This document shows, piece by piece, positions 9,793 through 21,061 of a stretch of 64,000 nucleotides of DNA (positions are counted from its first letter, which is position 1; the number at the start of each line of letters is the position of its first letter). The notes under the pieces are model-generated. The model did no database searches, was not told the origin of the DNA, and saw only the letters and a program-made list of their open reading frames with translations. The DNA lies in NCBI RefSeq assembly GCF_014117265.1, contig NZ_CP059833.1, positions 2,573,069 through 2,637,068 on the forward strand. Reading direction: 5' to 3'. Origin of the DNA: Corynebacterium hindlerae (GTDB lineage: Bacteria; Actinomycetota; Actinomycetes; Mycobacteriales; Mycobacteriaceae). A program made the translations under genes and the position numbers.

Positions 9793-10748
9793 TGCAGCAT
9801 CCTTTCTCCCAAGATATCGACGCTTGCTGGAGTGTTGGTGTTCACGAAGGTAACTCGCTTTCCGTTGGGGTCGAATATCAACATCGTTCGATAACCTCCA
9901 GTACCGCCGTTGTGCCACATTCCGGCTTCATCGTGCACCCAGACGTAAGGGGGCACTCCAACAGAACGCACATGTGCGGCAAACAGTGCCATGTCGTGGG
10001 CGGTGGAGCGGATGGCGCCAGCAGGGGCATAGCCGTCCATCTCCCAGTTCGCGGCCACGCGGCCACGGCCATTTAGCCCGTGCGGTGCATCAGCGGCGCT
10101 ACCAATCAAAGCAACGTAAGACTCAGACATGCCTAGCGGTGTGAAGATATCTTGTTGCACCATCTCTTCCCATGTTCGGCCGTCTTTGGTCGCTATTAAC
10201 TGTCCAAGAAAAGCCACCCCCAGGTTCGAGTAGTTGCGCTCGCCTTGGCCCTTGAGTTTTGCATCGAGAGCCATCTCTAAAATGTCGTCGCGCGTCACCG
10301 TTCCATAGGGGTTACGCTCAACAAACAAGGAAACCAAATCCAATCCTGGATTACGTGGCAAGCCCGCCTCATGGTTGGCGAGCTGCTCTAACGTAACGGA
10401 ACCGATGGGGGCGCCGTGCGTGTCGATGATGTCGGAGACCTTGGTGTCTAGCTGAACAGTGCCCTTCTCGACGGCCTGCCGCAGCAATTCCGCAGTGAAG
10501 GTCTTGGTCACTGATCCAATTTCTACTTCCGTATGTTCGTCGGCTCCGAGTCCGGCAAACACTGGTTGATCGCCGTCAAGAACGAAGCCGGTCAATTCGA
10601 GTGCTCCTCGTGGAGCGTGCTCTTTCATGAACCCAGCGAGCCCCGGGTCTCCCGTCGGGTCGCTGGCGAGGGTAACTCGCTGTGGTCCAAAGACTAATAG
10701 CAGGGCAGTGGTGGCGAGGCCGCACAGTACGGCCACAATTTTCTTCAT
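9783..10748 (-). CDS. Secreted serine hydrolase, beta-lactamase/PBP4* family
   Basis: The 321-residue protein has an N-terminal signal segment (MKKIVAVLCGLATTALLLVF) and the class C beta-lactamase/DD-peptidase fold motifs. The nucleophile motif is SVTK (S79–K82), the tyrosine motif is YSN (173–175), and HNGGTGG (279–285) replaces the KTG box. It is expected outside the membrane and may act on peptidoglycan peptides or other esters and amides. True beta-lactamase activity cannot be inferred. It overlaps the upstream ArsR-type regulator gene by 4 bp and the downstream small membrane protein gene by 10 bp, forming a three-gene operon. Confidence 0.88.
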   Translation of the reverse strand: MKKIVAVLCGLATTALLLVFGPQRVTLASDPTGDPGLAGFMKEHAPRGALELTGFVLDGDQPVFAGLGADEHTEVEIGSVTKTFTAELLRQAVEKGTVQLDTKVSDIIDTHGAPIGSVTLEQLANHEAGLPRNPGLDLVSLFVERNPYGTVTRDDILEMALDAKLKGQGERNYSNLGVAFLGQLIATKDGRTWEEMVQQDIFTPLGMSESYVALIGSAADAPHGLNGRGRVAANWEMDGYAPAGAIRSTAHDMALFAAHVRSVGVPPYVWVHDEAGMWHNGGTGGYRTMLIFDPNGKRVTFVNTNTPASVDILGERMLQWS

Positions 10749-11176
10749 CGGTGATCCTCGCTAGCAGCAATGATGGTCAATAGGGGCACGACTCGTGCGG
10801 GCGGAATCTCAAAGAGATTGTCTCGCTTGCGCACCCAGCCCGCGGCCTGGAGCGCTGTGAGGTGGTGGTATGCAGCGCCTGACGACGCCAACCCTTCCGC
10901 TACCAGCTCCGTAACCGGCGCGGGGGCGTCGAGAAGCCTGCGCAAGAGGGCGTGACGAATCGGGTGGGCGAGCGCGGAGACGCGCTCCATCGCGGAGTGG
11001 AAAATCTCATCGGTTAGGAACTGTGTTGGGCGAGCCCACTCATAGGAGTATTGCCGTGAACCCACCGTGACATCGCCCTGAAAGGAGACGATGCCACCCT
11101 CGTACGTCGGTGGAGATTGCTGTTCCAGCTTCGCAATTCGTTCTTCTAGTTCCGCGAGCTTTGCCTCAATTTCCAT
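10745..11176 (-). CDS. ArsR-type winged-helix regulator with N-terminal coiled coil
   Basis: The 143-residue protein begins with a heptad-like segment (residues 1–20, EIEAKLAELEERIAKLEQQ). A winged helix-turn-helix follows at about residues 62–130 (ALAHPIRHALLRRLL … SGAAYHHLTALQAAGWV). No cysteine cluster for metal binding is visible, so it is probably not a metal sensor. A -10-like TATTTT lies seven bases before the ATG, suggesting a leaderless transcript. It overlaps the hydrolase start by 4 bp. It probably controls its own operon, a hydrolase and a small membrane protein, possibly in response to cell-wall stress. That role is inferred. Confidence 0.8.
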   Translation of the reverse strand: MEIEAKLAELEERIAKLEQQSPPTYEGGIVSFQGDVTVGSRQYSYEWARPTQFLTDEIFHSAMERVSALAHPIRHALLRRLLDAPAPVTELVAEGLASSGAAYHHLTALQAAGWVRKRDNLFEIPPARVVPLLTIIAASEDHR

Positions 11177-11271
11177 AATTCTAAAAATACCGAAAAATGG
11201 AATCAGGTGCAGCGGAGGTTGTTATTAGGAGGCTACCGTCGACTAAGCTAGTCCACCTGAAAGGGGAAAAC

Positions 11272-12345
11272 ATGCGAGTTCTGGCAGCAATGAGTGGCGG
11301 CGTCGATAGTGCGGTGGCGGCAGCCCGAGCGGTGGAGGCAGGCCATGATGTGGTTGGGGTCCATCTTGCGCTGTCCCGTGACCCACAGGCGGTCCGGGAG
11401 TCCTCCCGTGGTTGCTGTTCGCTGGAGGATTCCGCGGACGCGCGCCGGGTGTGTGACAAGCTCGGTATTCCGTTCTATGTGTGGGACTTTTCGGATCGCT
11501 TCAAGGAAGACGTCATCGATGATTTTGTCGATTCCTACGAACGTGGTGAAACCCCGAATCCGTGCCTGCGCTGCAATGAGAAAATCAAGTTCCGCGCGCT
11601 GCTGGAACGCGCCCGCGCCCTTGGCTTCGATGCCGTCGCTACCGGCCATTACGCCAAAATCATTGATGGGCACCTGCGCCGGGGCGACGACCCGCAAAAG
11701 GATCAGTCCTACGTCCTCGGCGTGCTGACCCGCGACGAACTGGATCACTGCATGTTCCCGGTCGGGGACACCCCGAAGCCGTTGATTAGGGAAGAGGCCG
11801 CCAAGCACGGCTTCTCAGTGGCGAAGAAGCCCGATTCCTACGACATCTGCTTCATCCCCGACGGCAATACGCAGGCTTTCCTGGGTAAGCACATCGGCTT
11901 GCGCCCGGGGTTGGTGAAGGACCAAGAAGGCAATGTGCTCAAGGAGCACCACGGCGTGCACGAGTTCACTATCGGCCAGCGCAAGGGCCTGGACATCAAG
12001 CAGCCGGCCAAGGATGGCAAGCCCCGCTATGTCACGGACATCAATGCTGCTACCGGCGAGGTCACCGTCGGTTCCCGCGCTGACCTGGCAGTGACAGGCA
12101 TTACAGCCGACCGCCTCAAAGTCCTGCACCCGGCCATGACCGGCACCATCGAGTGTCAGGTTCAGGTCCGTGCCCACGGCGAGGTCGTGCCTTGTACGGC
12201 CGTCATTGGTCCGGAAAAGATGGTGCTCACGCTGCATGAACCGCTCGAAGGCGTCGCGCGCGGGCAGGCAGCCGTCCTTTACCTGCCAGACGCAGAAGGT
12301 GACATCGTTCTCGGCTCCGGGACCATCTCATGCACCACGCGCTAG
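11272..12345 (+). CDS. mnmA: tRNA 2-thiouridine(34) synthase MnmA
   Basis: The 357-residue enzyme activates U34 of tRNA-Glu, -Gln and -Lys with ATP and inserts sulfur. The PP-loop SGGVDS is at residues 8–13. The catalytic cysteine motif NPCLRCN lies near residue 100, with a partner cysteine in [11 protein letters not shown] near 200. The ATG at 11272 follows AAGGGGAAAA and gives the conserved [13 protein letters not shown] start. The frame remains open for 25 codons upstream, without conserved sequence. The last 16 bp overlap the next gene. Its sulfur donor is likely the NifS-type protein encoded at 926–2023. Confidence 0.96.
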   Translation: MRVLAAMSGGVDSAVAAARAVEAGHDVVGVHLALSRDPQAVRESSRGCCSLEDSADARRVCDKLGIPFYVWDFSDRFKEDVIDDFVDSYERGETPNPCLRCNEKIKFRALLERARALGFDAVATGHYAKIIDGHLRRGDDPQKDQSYVLGVLTRDELDHCMFPVGDTPKPLIREEAAKHGFSVAKKPDSYDICFIPDGNTQAFLGKHIGLRPGLVKDQEGNVLKEHHGVHEFTIGQRKGLDIKQPAKDGKPRYVTDINAATGEVTVGSRADLAVTGITADRLKVLHPAMTGTIECQVQVRAHGEVVPCTAVIGPEKMVLTLHEPLEGVARGQAAVLYLPDAEGDIVLGSGTISCTTR

Positions 12346-13250
12346 GCCCGCTCCCAGGCACGTCGCTTATCGACGCCGCCGACGTCATCCTCGGCGAATG
12401 CGAAATCCTGGCCATCCCGCAACTGCCCGCCCGGGGCACCGGATCAGACCCCGTGGGGCGAACAAGCGCGTTGTTGCCTTTCAACGTGGACGCCGGGCCC
12501 CGTTCCTGGCAACTCACCAACCGGCCACAGCTGCTGACGCGCCGGGTGTGGGATCGGCTGGAGCAAGACCTGGACGAGTGCGAATCGGTGTGGGGAACCT
12601 CGGTCGCAACGGTGAAGGTCCAGGTCATGGGGCCGTGGAGCCTGGCAGCGTCCTTAGAGCTGCCAAACGGGCACCGGGCAATCACTGACCGTGGCGCGCT
12701 GCGCGACATCCGTGTAGGCCTCGCTCACGGGGTGACAGAACACGTGGCGGACGTGCGCACCCGCTTTAATGCTGACGTGATCACGCAAGTGGATGAACCC
12801 CTGCTCGGGCCCATCATCCGGGGCGAACTACCGGGCACCACCCAGTGGGACACCATCCCCGCGATCCCGGAGCTGCAGCTCATGGACTGCGACATCCTCC
12901 ACCTCGCCGAACCGCTCTGGCAGGTGAGCGCGCCCCAGGTGTTCCTGGAACGCGCCCTCATCTGCGGCACAGCCAACCTCGACGGCTTTGGCGCATTGGT
13001 CTCACGCGGTGTCCGCGCCGGTCTGGGCATCCCGCCTGGGCGCGTCGATGAGCTCGGTGAAAAACCGCGCGCGGTCGCCATCGAGCTTGCCCGCCTCTGG
13101 GACGAACTCAGCCTCTCCCGCGACCTGCTAGCGGACGTCGATGTGTATCCGGTGGGCGTCGAAAAGCTGCAGCTTGCCGACGCCGGAGCCGCCCTCCACT
13201 TCGCCCGCGCGGTTGCGGATATGTTGGCGCGGGACGCAGGGGACCTTTAA
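12330..13250 (+). CDS. MetE-like protein (vitamin-B12-independent methionine synthase family), function unknown
   Basis: The 306-residue protein occupies the place between mnmA and ligA where mycobacteria carry a conserved MetE-related gene. It has a TIM-barrel-like pattern, with segments such as [14 protein letters not shown] and [12 protein letters not shown] resembling the MetE C-terminal domain. The zinc-binding His-x-Cys motif of true methionine synthases is not present, so it is unlikely to make methionine. The ATG at 12330 overlaps the mnmA end by 16 bp, indicating coupled expression. Its substrate is unknown. Confidence 0.75.
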   Translation: MHHALGPLPGTSLIDAADVILGECEILAIPQLPARGTGSDPVGRTSALLPFNVDAGPRSWQLTNRPQLLTRRVWDRLEQDLDECESVWGTSVATVKVQVMGPWSLAASLELPNGHRAITDRGALRDIRVGLAHGVTEHVADVRTRFNADVITQVDEPLLGPIIRGELPGTTQWDTIPAIPELQLMDCDILHLAEPLWQVSAPQVFLERALICGTANLDGFGALVSRGVRAGLGIPPGRVDELGEKPRAVAIELARLWDELSLSRDLLADVDVYPVGVEKLQLADAGAALHFARAVADMLARDAGDL

Positions 13251-13258
13251 AGGGAGTG

Positions 13259-13813
13259 CTAGCTGATTGAGATGCGACCCCGCCAATAGTCATTTCGGCC
13301 AGAATCGTACGTGGCGCCGACCCTGTTTACGGCGCGCTTGTCCGAACAAATGAGGGCTTTGCCGTCGGAACCGACGGAGCAGTCAATGGGATACACCTCG
13401 CCCGTGACCGGGCTGGAAACCTGCAGAGTCTCGACAGTTCGAGGAAGCGTCCAGTCATTCTTCATGGAGTCGTTGTACTGGGCATACTAGGCCACGTCAA
13501 AAATGGCGGCAGCGAACTCACACGAAGTATCTGGGTAGGCGCGAATTTCATCGCCAAACACGGTGTAGCCGCAGACGCCACCGACTTGACCAGCGTTGAT
13601 TGTATGCTGGCTGACAGGCCGCTCCAGGCTTGGCGCTGGTGCCGGTGGTGGCGGGGCCTGTTCTGACCTTGCCTCTGATACCTCAGCAACCGTTTCTTCC
13701 TCGGTGATTGTCACCTCTACGGTCTTCTGAGGTACAGGCTCTGAATTGGTGCAGGAAGTAAGCACGAAAAGTGGAATCAGGATGAGAAACTTACGACTGT
13801 TGAAGCTTAACAA
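13259..13813 (-). pseudogene. Lipoprotein gene interrupted by an in-frame amber stop
   Basis: Read on the minus strand from a TTG at 13813, the frame encodes a signal peptide with lipobox LTSC, a Pro-rich linker and a small domain. It hits TAG at 13489-13487, after TSCEFAAAIFDVA. The same frame then continues without shift to 13259 (YAQYNDSMKNDWTLPR …). The joined product of about 184 residues matches the intact lipoprotein at 60995–61540 in domain order: TSCEFAxAxF, then SPVTxxxYxxxCS and a final Cys. The shared cysteines and spacing lie on both sides of the stop. This is most simply a nonsense mutation of a CAG or TGG codon. A sequencing error or read-through are alternatives. Confidence 0.75.
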
Positions 13814-13894
13814 ATGAGCATATCTTTTGGGTGGCTAGGTGTGAGGTTGTTGTGGTGGTGTGAGGTTAACGGGCACGCCGAGCGCTATTCACAG

Positions 13895-14001
13895 CGGTTG
13901 GTGGAGAATCGTTGGTAGAGAGTTCGAGTAGAACACGACCTTAGCCCCCTGTGAAAGCCACTTTTTCTCGAATTCTCTACCAACGACCCTCTACCTACTG
14001 G
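13895..14001. repeat. Dispersed palindromic element, family B, copy 1
   Basis: Two arms of about 32 bp pair with each other: the left arm 13895-13927 (GGTTGGTGGAGAATCG, then TTGGTAGAGAGTTCGAG) and the right arm 13967-13998 (CTCGAATTCTCTACCAACG …). A 39-bp centre lies between. The second copy at 60759–60863 is in the opposite orientation, and there the centre is also partly conserved (GAGxxxAAGTGGC). Each arm is itself a tandem of two GTTGGTAGAGAA-like units. It lies in the 335-bp gap upstream of the broken lipoprotein gene. No protein is evident here. Confidence 0.75.
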
Positions 14002-14104
14002 GTATTGTTCACTTCCATCCAGAGGTGGAAGACCGGGAACCCTCTCTCGACTGATGGTCAATACATCATTGGACGGATCATCTAACAGTGCCGTTACATG
14101 CATA

Positions 14105-14137
14105 AACCCCACCGTCCTGTAACAGAACGGTGGGGTT
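14105..14137 (-). terminator. Bidirectional hairpin terminator downstream of ahpD
   Basis: AACCCCACCGT(CCTGTAACAG)ACGGTGGGGTT-type pairing gives a strong stem of more than 12 bp with T- or A-containing flanks. It ends 11 bases past the ahpD stop on the minus strand. Confidence 0.8.
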
Positions 14138-14148
14138 AAAGAAGTTGT

Positions 14149-14673
14149 TTAGCGGGCGTCCTGGATCTGGACAGCCTGTGCCACAGCGTTGACTACGGCG
14201 CCGACCTTCACGGCCTCCCAGATCTGCTCCTTGGTCAGGCCCTCAGCCTTCACGGTCTCAGCGTGGGCGCCGAGGCAGTATTCGCAGTTGTTCATTGCGG
14301 AAACGGTGATGGACCACAGCTCGAAGTTGACCTTCTCCACGCCTGGGTTGGAGATGACGTTCATGCGCAGGCCCATCTTGACGTTCGCGTAGTCATCGCC
14401 AAGCATGTGGCGGGAGCGGTACGCAACGTTGTTCATAGCCATCACGGTGGCTGCGCCGAAGGCTGCTTCGAGGGCTGCTTCGGAGAGGTGGCCCTTGGCC
14501 TCGTCGACGATCTCGGAGATCACGGTCTCGTTCTTGGTCGCAGCGGCGGCTGCGACGAGAGCGCCCCAGAGCTGCTCCTCGTTCAGTTCGGTAGAGCGGG
14601 TAAGGGAGCCGATGTTCAGCTTCTGGTCCTTGGCGTACTCAGGCAGTGCGTTCTTCAGGTTATCGATAGACAT
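14149..14673 (-). CDS. ahpD: Alkyl hydroperoxide reductase AhpD
   Basis: The 174-residue protein has the AhpD active site E118…C130-x-x-C133…H137 ([12 protein letters not shown]). The CxxC relays electrons from lipoamide-type carriers to AhpC in mycobacteria. The ATG at 14673 is preceded by AAGGATG-like sequence. It lies 70 bp downstream of ahpC in the same direction, behind a hairpin with T-run. It is therefore probably expressed by partial read-through at a lower level than ahpC. Role: peroxide detoxification in the cytoplasm. Confidence 0.95.
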   Translation of the reverse strand: MSIDNLKNALPEYAKDQKLNIGSLTRSTELNEEQLWGALVAAAAATKNETVISEIVDEAKGHLSEAALEAAFGAATVMAMNNVAYRSRHMLGDDYANVKMGLRMNVISNPGVEKVNFELWSITVSAMNNCEYCLGAHAETVKAEGLTKEQIWEAVKVGAVVNAVAQAVQIQDAR

Positions 14674-14698
14674 ATTTCATCCTTAAACTAGTTTTGGG

Positions 14699-14733
14699 TA
14701 AAAAGGTGCCCCGCAGGAGCAGTCCGGCGGGGC
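14699..14733 (-). terminator. Hairpin with T-run between ahpC and ahpD
   Basis: On the minus strand GCCCCGC pairs with GCGGGGC across a 12-base loop, followed by ACCTTTTTAC. It lies in the 70-bp gap between ahpC and ahpD and could lower ahpD expression relative to ahpC. Confidence 0.7.
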
Positions 14734-14743
14734 GGGGGAAACC

Positions 14744-15340
14744 TTACTTCAGGGCTTCCTGAACCTCAGCGAACTTGTCGATGTTCTTGGTTGGGTCGTT
14801 CTTCTGCCAGTTGCAAGCGCAAACTTCTTCAGACTGCAGGGCGTCGAGGACGCGGAGGACTTCGTCAACGTTGCGGCCAACTGCGTCTGGGGTGACGGAG
14901 ACGAACTGGATGATGCCGTCTGGGTCAACAATGTAGGTAGCGCGGTCTGCAACACCAGCTGCGTTCTCAACACCGAGCTCCTGAATCAGCTCGTGCTTGA
15001 TGTCGGAGAACAGTGGGAATGGAACGGTCTTGAGCTCTGGGTGGGTAGCACGCCAGTTGAAGTGAGCGAACTCGTTGTCGATGGAACCACCGAGGATCTG
15101 GGTGTCGCGATCCTGGAATTCTTCATCCAGCTTGCCGAAGGCAGCGATCTCGGTAGGGCACACGAAGGTGAAGTCCTTCGGGTAGAAGAAGATAACCTTC
15201 CACTTGCCCTCGTACTTGTCCAGGGAAACCTCTTCGAAGTAATCGTCAGGCTGGGAAGCGTTAACCTCGTGCAGGTCGCCACCCTTGAGTGCGGTGAGGT
15301 TGAACTCTGGGAACTTGTCGCCGATGGTCAAAAGAGCCAT
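14744..15340 (-). CDS. ahpC: Peroxiredoxin AhpC
   Basis: A 198-residue 2-Cys peroxiredoxin with peroxidatic C61 in TFVCPTE and resolving cysteines C174/C176 in EEVCACNW, as in mycobacterial AhpC, which uses three cysteines. The ATG at 15340 follows a strong AGGAGG, so the further 21 open codons upstream are not used. It reduces hydroperoxides and peroxynitrite with electrons from AhpD. An OxyR-type operator lies about 125 bp upstream (15463–15477). Together with ahpD it forms an oxidative-stress operon. Confidence 0.97.
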   Translation of the reverse strand: MALLTIGDKFPEFNLTALKGGDLHEVNASQPDDYFEEVSLDKYEGKWKVIFFYPKDFTFVCPTEIAAFGKLDEEFQDRDTQILGGSIDNEFAHFNWRATHPELKTVPFPLFSDIKHELIQELGVENAAGVADRATYIVDPDGIIQFVSVTPDAVGRNVDEVLRVLDALQSEEVCACNWQKNDPTKNIDKFAEVQEALK

Positions 15341-15462
15341 GTGAATCCTCCTGTAGTTGAAGTGTGTGTTTCTCTGATCCGAATTGTTCGGGTCTGAAAG
15401 CAATTATGCCTAGGTTTCGACTATCCGGCAAGAGATTAAATCTTAGGGTGTATTAAACTTAG

Positions 15463-15477
15463 ATAGGTAAATCCTAT
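15463..15477 (-). promoter_or_regulatory. Probable OxyR operator upstream of ahpC
   Basis: ATAGGTAAATCCTAT fits the ATAG-N7-CTAT core of OxyR/LysR-type sites exactly and is palindromic. It lies in the AT-rich 190-bp gap upstream of ahpC. No oxyR gene is present in the window, so the regulator would be encoded elsewhere. Confidence 0.65.
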
Positions 15478-15531
15478 GCCAGGCAATGACCTGCATGCTT
15501 AGGTGAAGGCTATTTATTGCAAAGTGGGTAA

Positions 15532-16203
15532 TTAGCTTTGCATAGGCCAGGACACGTTGACCTGACCTGAGTCCGACCCCTTGCCTTCTAAGTAGCGCTT
15601 AAAACTCTGCTGCGACTTGTAGTAGCTCACGGCCTGATACTCCATGAGCTCGTCAAGCGGTTTCTGTACCAGGTCAGGCCACTGCCTGGCCTGCTTCCAG
15701 GCGATTCGGGCCGCAGCCAACGCATCCGAGGTGGCTTCGTGAGCATTGTCCAACTTGACGTCGTAAAGCGCGCACAAATCGCTCAAGGTGCGCTTTCCCT
15801 TGCGGTAGGGGTCCTTCGCCTTATCAATCACAAAGGGGTCGAAGACCGGGCCGGTCACCGCGAACCCCGGGCGCAACTGGCCGAGCACGGTGAGATCGTA
15901 AGGGGCGTTAAAAACAATCAATGTCAGGCCGTCAGCCCAGCCTTTCTCAATCGCAGCGATGGTCTCATCCAGGACCTCGTCATGTGGACGACCGTGCTCG
16001 CGAGCGTACTCCGTGGAAATGCCGTGCACCTGCTGTGCGCCCTCGGGGATCTCCACCCCAGGGTCCGCGAGCATCTCCTGTGAGGACACCTCGCGGCCCG
16101 AAATGCGTACCAGTGCGGACGTGACAATGCGTGCCTCAAATGGGTTGGGGGACGTGGTTTCCAAATCGAAGGAAAGCATCTGCTGTGGACTAAAAGTGTT
16201 CAT
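15532..16203 (-). CDS. DnaQ-like DEDDh 3'-5' exonuclease
   Basis: A 223-residue exonuclease-fold protein. Motif I is LSFDLETTS (DxE), motif II is NAPYDLTVL, and motif III contains HEATSDALAAARI (HxxxxD), the DEDDh set. It also carries the VHGIS segment seen in DNA polymerase III epsilon-type nucleases. The ATG at 16203 is supported by a TAGAGT -10 hexamer (16216-16211) seven bases upstream, meaning a leaderless transcript. The frame stays open another 28 codons upstream but would run past that promoter. It is divergent from ligA. Likely role: DNA or RNA end processing, with partner unknown. Confidence 0.85.
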   Translation of the reverse strand: MNTFSPQQMLSFDLETTSPNPFEARIVTSALVRISGREVSSQEMLADPGVEIPEGAQQVHGISTEYAREHGRPHDEVLDETIAAIEKGWADGLTLIVFNAPYDLTVLGQLRPGFAVTGPVFDPFVIDKAKDPYRKGKRTLSDLCALYDVKLDNAHEATSDALAAARIAWKQARQWPDLVQKPLDELMEYQAVSYYKSQQSFKRYLEGKGSDSGQVNVSWPMQS

Positions 16204-16210
16204 GCCCAAA

Positions 16211-18929
<2,719 letters not shown>

Positions 18930-19133
18930 CTGTACAATCCGCCTTTCGTGTGGGGGGGAACAGGTCTCTTTTAAAATATAACGCTCGTTACGGAAGAAAA
19001 GTTCCATAATCCTTATCAATGTTTGATTATGACCAGTAAACCCCCGCTGCGCCCTCATGGGAAGTGGTTCCGCTAAACTTTCCAGGTAGCGTTTGTAGCA
19101 ACGTTTTAGCGATACAAGAATGGAGTTGCGCTC

Positions 19134-19427
19134 GTGCCTGAAATTTCGCGCGAAGAGGTCGCTCACCTGGCTAAACTATCTAGGCTTGCCCTCAGCGATG
19201 AAGAACTTGACATCTATGCAGAGCAGATCGACAGCATCATCGCCAACGTGAGTGCTGTGGGTAAAGTAGCCGCGGACGGTGTGAAGCCCATGAGCCACCC
19301 ACACGATATTGAAACCACTATGCGTCCCGATGTTGTGGAAAAGACCCTGACGGCGCAGCAAGCACTCGACCAGGCACCGGAGGCTGCCGAGCAGCGCTTC
19401 GTGGTACCGCAGATCTTGGGGGAGTAA
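19134..19427 (+). CDS. gatC: Asp-tRNA(Asn)/Glu-tRNA(Gln) amidotransferase subunit C
   Basis: A 97-residue GatC with the family N-terminus [21 protein letters not shown] and the central [14 protein letters not shown] region. It stabilises the GatCAB complex, which converts Glu-tRNA(Gln) to Gln-tRNA(Gln). The GTG at 19134 is preceded by a GGAG eight bases upstream. gatA starts four bases after the stop. The gap to the divergent ACT gene is AT-rich and probably holds both promoters. Confidence 0.95.
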   Translation: MPEISREEVAHLAKLSRLALSDEELDIYAEQIDSIIANVSAVGKVAADGVKPMSHPHDIETTMRPDVVEKTLTAQQALDQAPEAAEQRFVVPQILGE

Positions 19428-19431
19428 AGAG

Positions 19432-20922
19432 ATGAACAAGTACCTCGTCGGAGCCGAAGGCTCTTCTGAACTCACTGCCATGACCGCGGCTGCGTTGGCC
19501 GAGAAGATCCACTCCCGGGAAGTATCTTCCGTGGAAGTCACCCAGGCGCACCTGGATCGTATTGCTGACATCGATGGCGAGCTGCACGCGTTCCTGCACG
19601 TGGGCGCGGAGGCCGCGTTGGCAGCCGCGAAGGACGTGGACGAGCAGATCGCTGCGGGCACCGTCGCATCTCCACTAGCCGGTGTTCCGCTGGCACTCAA
19701 GGACGTCCTGACCACCACGGATGCGCCTACCACCGCGGCCTCCAAAATTCTCGAAGGGTACATGAGCCCTTACGATGCGACCGTGACCCGCAAGATCCGC
19801 GAGGCGGGCATCCCGATCCTGGGTAAGACGAACATGGACGAGTTTGCCATGGGCTCTTCCACGGAAAACTCTGCCTACGGCCCGACAAAGAACCCGTGGG
19901 ATCTGGAGCGCACCCCGGGAGGTTCCGGTGGCGGTTCCTCCGCTGCACTGGCCTCCGGTGAAGCGCCCCTGGCTATTGGTACCGACACCGGTGGCTCCAT
20001 CCGTCAGCCGGCAGCGCTGACAAATACCGTGGGTGTGAAGCCAACCTACGGTACGGTGTCCCGTTATGGCCTGATCGCTTGTGCCTCCTCGCTGGACCAG
20101 GCTGGCCCTACCGCGCGCACCGTGCTGGACACGGCGTTGCTGCACGAGGTCATCGCCGGTCACGATAAATTCGACGCCACCTCCGTGGATCGCCCGGTGG
20201 CCCCCGTCGTTGCCGCTGCCCGCGAGGGTGCCAACGGCGACTTGAAGGGCGTGCGCGTGGGCGTCGTCAAGCAGTTTGACCGCGAAGGTTGGCAGCCTGG
20301 CGTTCTGGAGGCGTTCCACGCAGCTGTTGCGCAGCTGAAAGAGCAAGGTGCAGAGGTTGTTGAGGTCGATTGCTCGCACTTTGACGACGCCCTCGCTGCT
20401 TACTACCTGATCCTGCCGTGTGAAGTCTCCTCCAACCTCGCTCGCTTCGACGGTATGCGTTACGGTCTGCGCGTTGGAGATGACGGCACCCGTTCCGCTG
20501 ACGAAGTCATGGCCCTGTCCCGCGCGGAAGGCTTCGGACCTGAGGTCAAGCGCCGCATCATCCTCGGCACCTACGCCCTGTCCGTGGGCTACTACGACGC
20601 TTACTACCTGCAGGCACAGCGTGTTCGTACCCTGATCGCGGAAGATTTCCGCAAGGCCTACGAGCAGTGCGATGTGCTGGTGGCTCCGACCACCCCGACC
20701 ACCGCGTTCAAGCTGGGCGAGAAGGTTTCTGACCCGATGGCGATGTACAACTTTGACCTGTGCACCCTGCCGCTGAACCTTGCTGGCCTGTGTGGCATGT
20801 CCCTGCCAGCTGGCTTGGCGTCCGACACTGGGCTGCCGGTAGGTCTGCAGATCATGGCCCCGGCATTTGCTGACGACCGGCTGTACCGCGTCGGCGCAGC
20901 TTTTGAGGCTGGCAGGAAGTAA
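19432..20922 (+). CDS. gatA: Asp-tRNA(Asn)/Glu-tRNA(Gln) amidotransferase subunit A
   Basis: A 496-residue amidase-signature enzyme. The Ser-cisSer-Lys triad is visible as the lysine in LALKDVLTT (about residue 87) and the two serines of the signature [14 protein letters not shown] and [11 protein letters not shown]. It hydrolyses glutamine and passes ammonia to GatB. It is cotranscribed with gatC (4-bp gap) and closed by a strong terminator at 20940. gatB lies 6.9 kb downstream behind pfkA, the same separation type seen in mycobacteria, enlarged here by an ABC importer and two MFS genes. Confidence 0.97.
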   Translation: MNKYLVGAEGSSELTAMTAAALAEKIHSREVSSVEVTQAHLDRIADIDGELHAFLHVGAEAALAAAKDVDEQIAAGTVASPLAGVPLALKDVLTTTDAPTTAASKILEGYMSPYDATVTRKIREAGIPILGKTNMDEFAMGSSTENSAYGPTKNPWDLERTPGGSGGGSSAALASGEAPLAIGTDTGGSIRQPAALTNTVGVKPTYGTVSRYGLIACASSLDQAGPTARTVLDTALLHEVIAGHDKFDATSVDRPVAPVVAAAREGANGDLKGVRVGVVKQFDREGWQPGVLEAFHAAVAQLKEQGAEVVEVDCSHFDDALAAYYLILPCEVSSNLARFDGMRYGLRVGDDGTRSADEVMALSRAEGFGPEVKRRIILGTYALSVGYYDAYYLQAQRVRTLIAEDFRKAYEQCDVLVAPTTPTTAFKLGEKVSDPMAMYNFDLCTLPLNLAGLCGMSLPAGLASDTGLPVGLQIMAPAFADDRLYRVGAAFEAGRK

Positions 20923-20939
20923 CATCCGGTTGTGAATTT

Positions 20940-20966
20940 AAGGCGTCCTACGGGGCGTCTTTTTTC
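20940..20966 (+). terminator. Rho-independent terminator after gatA
   Basis: AAGGCGTCC pairs with GGGCGTCTT around a UACG tetraloop, followed by a run of T. It lies 18 bases after the gatA stop. Confidence 0.85.
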
Positions 20967-21061
20967 ATTAACACGCTCCCTAATAAACATGGGCTTCACT
21001 AAGGCTGATAGATTAAGAACTACGTTTATTGTTCGCTGAGTGGATGTTGCGGGAGAGTTGT

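Noticed and set aside
9783..10748. Antibiotic-resistance beta-lactamase
   Set aside because: The SxxK and YxN motifs place it in the broad hydrolase family, but HNGGTGG replaces KTG. Resistance cannot be inferred.
13885..14112. Minus-strand open frame of 75 codons
   Set aside because: It runs through the family B palindrome and has no domain, no ribosome binding site and odd composition.
20990..21030. Possible DtxR iron box before the ABC permease
   Set aside because: Only scattered matches to the 19-bp consensus. Too weak to report.
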